NCBI GenBank assembly: GCA_040357565.1
Contig: JBDODJ010000042.1
Strand: one strand, 5' to 3'
Length of the DNA: 64,000 nt
Source of the DNA: Cercozoa sp. M6MM
Taxonomy: Eukaryota; Endomyxa: Ascetosporea
Position numbers and translations under genes: made by a program. A model generated the notes under the pieces. The model saw nothing but the letters and a program-made list of their open reading frames with translations. It had not been told where the DNA came from and ran no database searches. Below, one piece after another: positions 61,413 to 64,000 of this stretch. Within the stretch, counting starts at the first letter, position 1. Every line of letters starts with the position of its first letter.

Positions 61413-64000
61413 ATGTCGTTCGAGGACCCGTCGGCTAAGAAGAACCCTCCAGAGGTGCGTTTCAAATGCTTTTCCCTTTTGGCCTGATTGGGCGTTTTTC
61501 CCGTTTTTTTGTTTGCGATGCATATGTGTGCTGTTTGCGGCGCAGTTGGATGGCGCTCATGACATGACGCGCCTCCTCTATCTGGAGGACGAACATGTGC
61601 TGGATAACATCCGCACGCGCTTCCAGAAGCAGGAGATGTACACGTCGATGTCGACGATCCTGATCGCTGTCAACCCGTACCAGTGGCTCCCGGTGTACGG
61701 CGCCGACCAGATCAAACTGTACTACAACAACTCCAAGGCGCGCGTGCCGGATACGGAGCTGCCGCTGCACATCTATGGCGTTGCCGGTAACTGACTTTTT
61801 CTGCTTTGCTTTGTATTGGATGCGAATTGAGCTGAGTTGAGTTGCTTTGCTTTGAATTGAGTGGAGTGGTACTGAGTTGAGTCTTGCTTTGTGCGTAGGT
61901 GCGGCGTACCGCGACATGTTCGAGTCGGGCCAGTCGCAGTCGGTGCTGGTGTGCGGTGAGTCGGGCGCCGGTAAGACCGAGTCGGCCAAGAAGGTGATGC
62001 ACTACCTGACGCAGACGACGCAGTCCAAGACGGGCGAGCACCGGCTCGAGGATCAGCTCATGGCCGGTAACCCGATCATGGAGTCGTTCGGTAACGCCAA
62101 GACGGTGCTGAACAACAACTCGTCGCGCTTCGGCAAGTTCACCAAGATGATGTTCGCCGGCTCGTCGTTCGAGTCGGGTCACATCGCCGGCGTGCAGATC
62201 GAGACCTACCTGCTCGAGAAGTCGCGCGTCACGCTGCAGGCCATTGGCGAGCGCAACTTCCACATCTTCTACCAGGTGCGCCTTGTTTTTCTGCTTGTTC
62301 TGAGTTGCTTTGCTTTGAGTTGAGTTGCTTTGCTCTGGGCTGAGTTGCTTTGCTCTGAGCTGAGTTGAGTTGCTTGAGTTGAGTTGCTCTGCTCTGAGTT
62401 GAGTTGAGTTGAGTATTATTGGTGGCGTGTTGAGCAGATCTGCCGCGTTTACAGCGGCGACTCGCGCTTCCAGATGGCGGACCCGTCGAAGTTCTACTAC
62501 CTCGACCAGACGGGCCGCAACGCCGCCTACAACGACGTCGACGGCATCAGCGACACGGAGTGGCACAACGAGGTGAAGGAGGCGCTCACGTCCTTCAACG
62601 TCGGCGAGCAGACGCAGCAGGACCTCTTCGCCGTGGTAGCTTTTGCCTCTTGCCTTTTGCTTTGAGTTGAGTGAGTTGCTTTGCTTTGAGTTGAGTGAGT
62701 TGCTTTGCTTTTTGAGTTGAGGGAGTTGCTTTGCGTTGAGTTGAGTTGAGTGAGTTGCTTTGCTTTAGGTGGCCGGTCTGCTGCACCTGGGTAACATCAA
62801 GTTCGAGGCGATCGACGACGACTCGTGCAAGGTGGACGAGTCGACGGCCAAGCACGTGGCGGCGGCGGCCGACCTGCTCGGCATCGACGAGGACCGTCTG
62901 CGCGCGCGTCTGACGTCGGCCACGGTCAAGGTCGACGGCGGCATCACGACGCTCTTGTCGGCCGAGAAGGTACAATTTAACCCCCCCCCCTCCCCCTAGT
63001 ATTCCTCCCCTTTAACTCTTGCTCCCTCCGTAGGCACGCCACAACCGCGACGCGATCGCGCAGGAGCTGTACACGGGCCTGTTCGGCTACATTGTGAGCT
63101 GTCTGAACAAGGAGATGGTGCTGCAACGCTCGACGGGCAAGGAGCTCTTCATCGGCATTCTCGACATTGCTGGTTTCGAGAAGTTCGAGCACAACTCGTT
63201 CGAGCAGTTCTGCATCAACTTTGCCAACGAGAAGCTTCAGCAGTTCTTCAACGAGGACGTCATCAAGAACGAGCAGGAAGAGTACCTCAATGAGGGTGCC
63301 TTTGGGCCTATTACCCCCCACCGCTTTACCCCTCTGTTACCCCCTGCCTCCTTGTCCCACAGGTGTCTACTGGGTGCCGCTCGACATTCCCAACAACGAC
63401 GCCTACATTTCGCTCGTGCAGCACAAGACGCGCGGTCTCTTCTCGCTGCTCGACGCCGCCTGTCGCACGCCTAAGGCGGTAGCCGCCGCTTTCCCCATTT
63501 TACCCCCCCCCCCTACCCCCTGTGTCCCCTATACAGACGTCGGAGACGTTCGTGAACAACCTGTTCCAGACGCACAAGCGTCACTCGCACATGCGACGTG
63601 CCGGCTCGCGTCCGGGCTCGAAGAAGGACTTCCTCGGCTTTGCCATCAAGCACTACGCCGGCAAGGTCGTCTACGACTGCGATGAGTTCCTTGACAAGGT
63701 GCGCTTTCGCTTTGAACGCTTTGCTTTGCGTTGAGTTGAAAAGCTTTGCTTTGCGTTGAGTTGAAAAGCTTTGCTTTGCGTTGAGTTGCTTTGACTTGAG
63801 TTGAGTAAGTTGCTTCGCTTTGCAGAACCGCGGTTCGATCCACCCGGACACGATCGCGCTGGCGCTGTCGTCGTCGCAGTCGGTGCTGCCGGCCGTGTTC
63901 CCGAACGCCGAGAAGCAGCAGCAGTCGATGCGCTCGTTCCAGTCGATCGGCCGCACCTTCTCGAACCAGGTGTGTTGCTCTTTACCCCTTACCCCCCCCC
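61413..64000 (+). CDS. Myosin heavy chain, motor domain (partial, runs off the window)
   Basis: ATG 61413 gives [14 protein letters not shown], then the motor head: [37 protein letters not shown] and the P-loop [15 protein letters not shown]. Switch I is [10 protein letters not shown] and switch II is [16 protein letters not shown]. Relay region [18 protein letters not shown] and [14 protein letters not shown] follow, then [20 protein letters not shown]. The window ends before the actin loop and the neck. The N-terminus has no SH3-like subdomain: motor sequence begins about 20 residues from the start. The catalytic residues are intact. Eight introns, at 61456-61544, 61791-61898 and on, keep phase; they are made almost entirely of the two recurrent intron repeats. 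Class cannot be assigned without the tail. Confidence 0.95.
61800..61890 (+). repeat. GAGTTG/CTTTGC intronic repeat (myosin)
   Basis: Intron filled with TTGCTTTGC, GAGTTGAGTTG and GAATTGAG units in transcript orientation. Confidence 0.85.
62300..62420 (+). repeat. GAGTTG/CTTTGC intronic repeat (myosin)
   Basis: Intron between IFYQ and ICRVY, made of about ten GAGTTGAGTTGCTTTGC-type units with small variations, in transcript orientation. Confidence 0.9.
62655..62768 (+). repeat. GAGTTG/CTTTGC intronic repeat (myosin)
   Basis: Intron between LFAV and VAGLLHLG, made of GAGTTGAGTGAGTTGCTTTG units. Confidence 0.9.
62971..63033 (+). repeat. TTTACCCC-type intron (myosin)
   Basis: Intron with AATTTAACCCCCCCCCCTCC and CCCCTTTAAC in transcript orientation. 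Similar introns follow at about 63293-63361, 63478-63536 and 63969-64000 in this gene. Confidence 0.85.
63712..63825 (+). repeat. GAGTTG/CTTTGC intronic repeat (myosin)
   Basis: Intron with two exact copies of GCTTTGCTTTGCGTTGAGTT followed by GAAAA, then GACTTGAGTTGAG, in transcript orientation. Confidence 0.9.

Overview
This is nuclear DNA from a gene-dense, intron-rich eukaryote. Almost every gene is split by spliceosomal introns, usually 45-120 bp, with GT-AG borders, and the two strands alternate with very little space between genes. Homologues of CEP164 (centriole distal appendage) and TBC1D31/WDR67 (centriolar satellite) suggest a lineage that builds cilia or flagella. The SLC12 cotransporter, class-II-like myosin head, complex I LYR subunit and prefoldin 6 are general eukaryotic genes, so I cannot place the supergroup from this window. 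A free-living or saprotrophic flagellated protist is a fair guess. Three runs of N (5610-5709, 16025-16124, 32934-32943) lie inside CA/GT microsatellites.

Layout. 1-5 kb: a minus-strand gene encoding a globin fused to an RGS domain, then a BORCS8-like gene, with a degenerate direct repeat at both ends of this block. 5-15.5 kb: CEP164-like (-), ribosomal protein eL20 (+), an STI1-like protein (+), TMCO4/DUF726 (+) and a small acidic protein (-). 15.5-25.5 kb: a long unidentified gene (+), prefoldin 6 (+), an unidentified coiled-coil protein (-), a Q/T/A-rich protein (+) and an NDUFA6-like complex I subunit (-). 25.8-34 kb: EIPR1 (+), NOPCHAP1-like (+) and an SLC12 cation-chloride cotransporter (+). 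34-46 kb: two unidentified genes, a CENP-H-like small coiled coil, an IQ-motif protein, a large coiled-coil protein with a C-terminal GYF_2 domain, and TBC1D31. 46-54 kb: a secreted M14 carboxypeptidase (-), a divergent TFIIB-family factor (-) and AAGAB/p34 (+). 54-64 kb: a small secreted Cys-containing protein, a LAPTM4-like four-pass membrane protein (-), a secreted protein with a caspase/legumain-like (clan CD) core (+), and the 5' part of a myosin heavy chain (+) that runs off the window.

The most interesting gene is the globin-RGS fusion. It keeps both the proximal and distal haem histidines and joins them to a G-protein regulatory domain, which would be a haem-based sensor wired directly to heterotrimeric G-protein signalling. 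I know of no characterised example. Two other signals stand out. One is a short dispersed element whose four copies share one 3' end, differ in 5' length and are each flanked by an 11-15 bp direct repeat, as expected for 5'-truncated retroposed copies. The other is two families of recurrent, transcript-oriented intron sequences that look like introner-type introns. Several genes act in endosome or lysosome traffic (BORCS8-like, EIPR1, AAGAB, LAPTM4-like), but nothing suggests they are co-regulated here.
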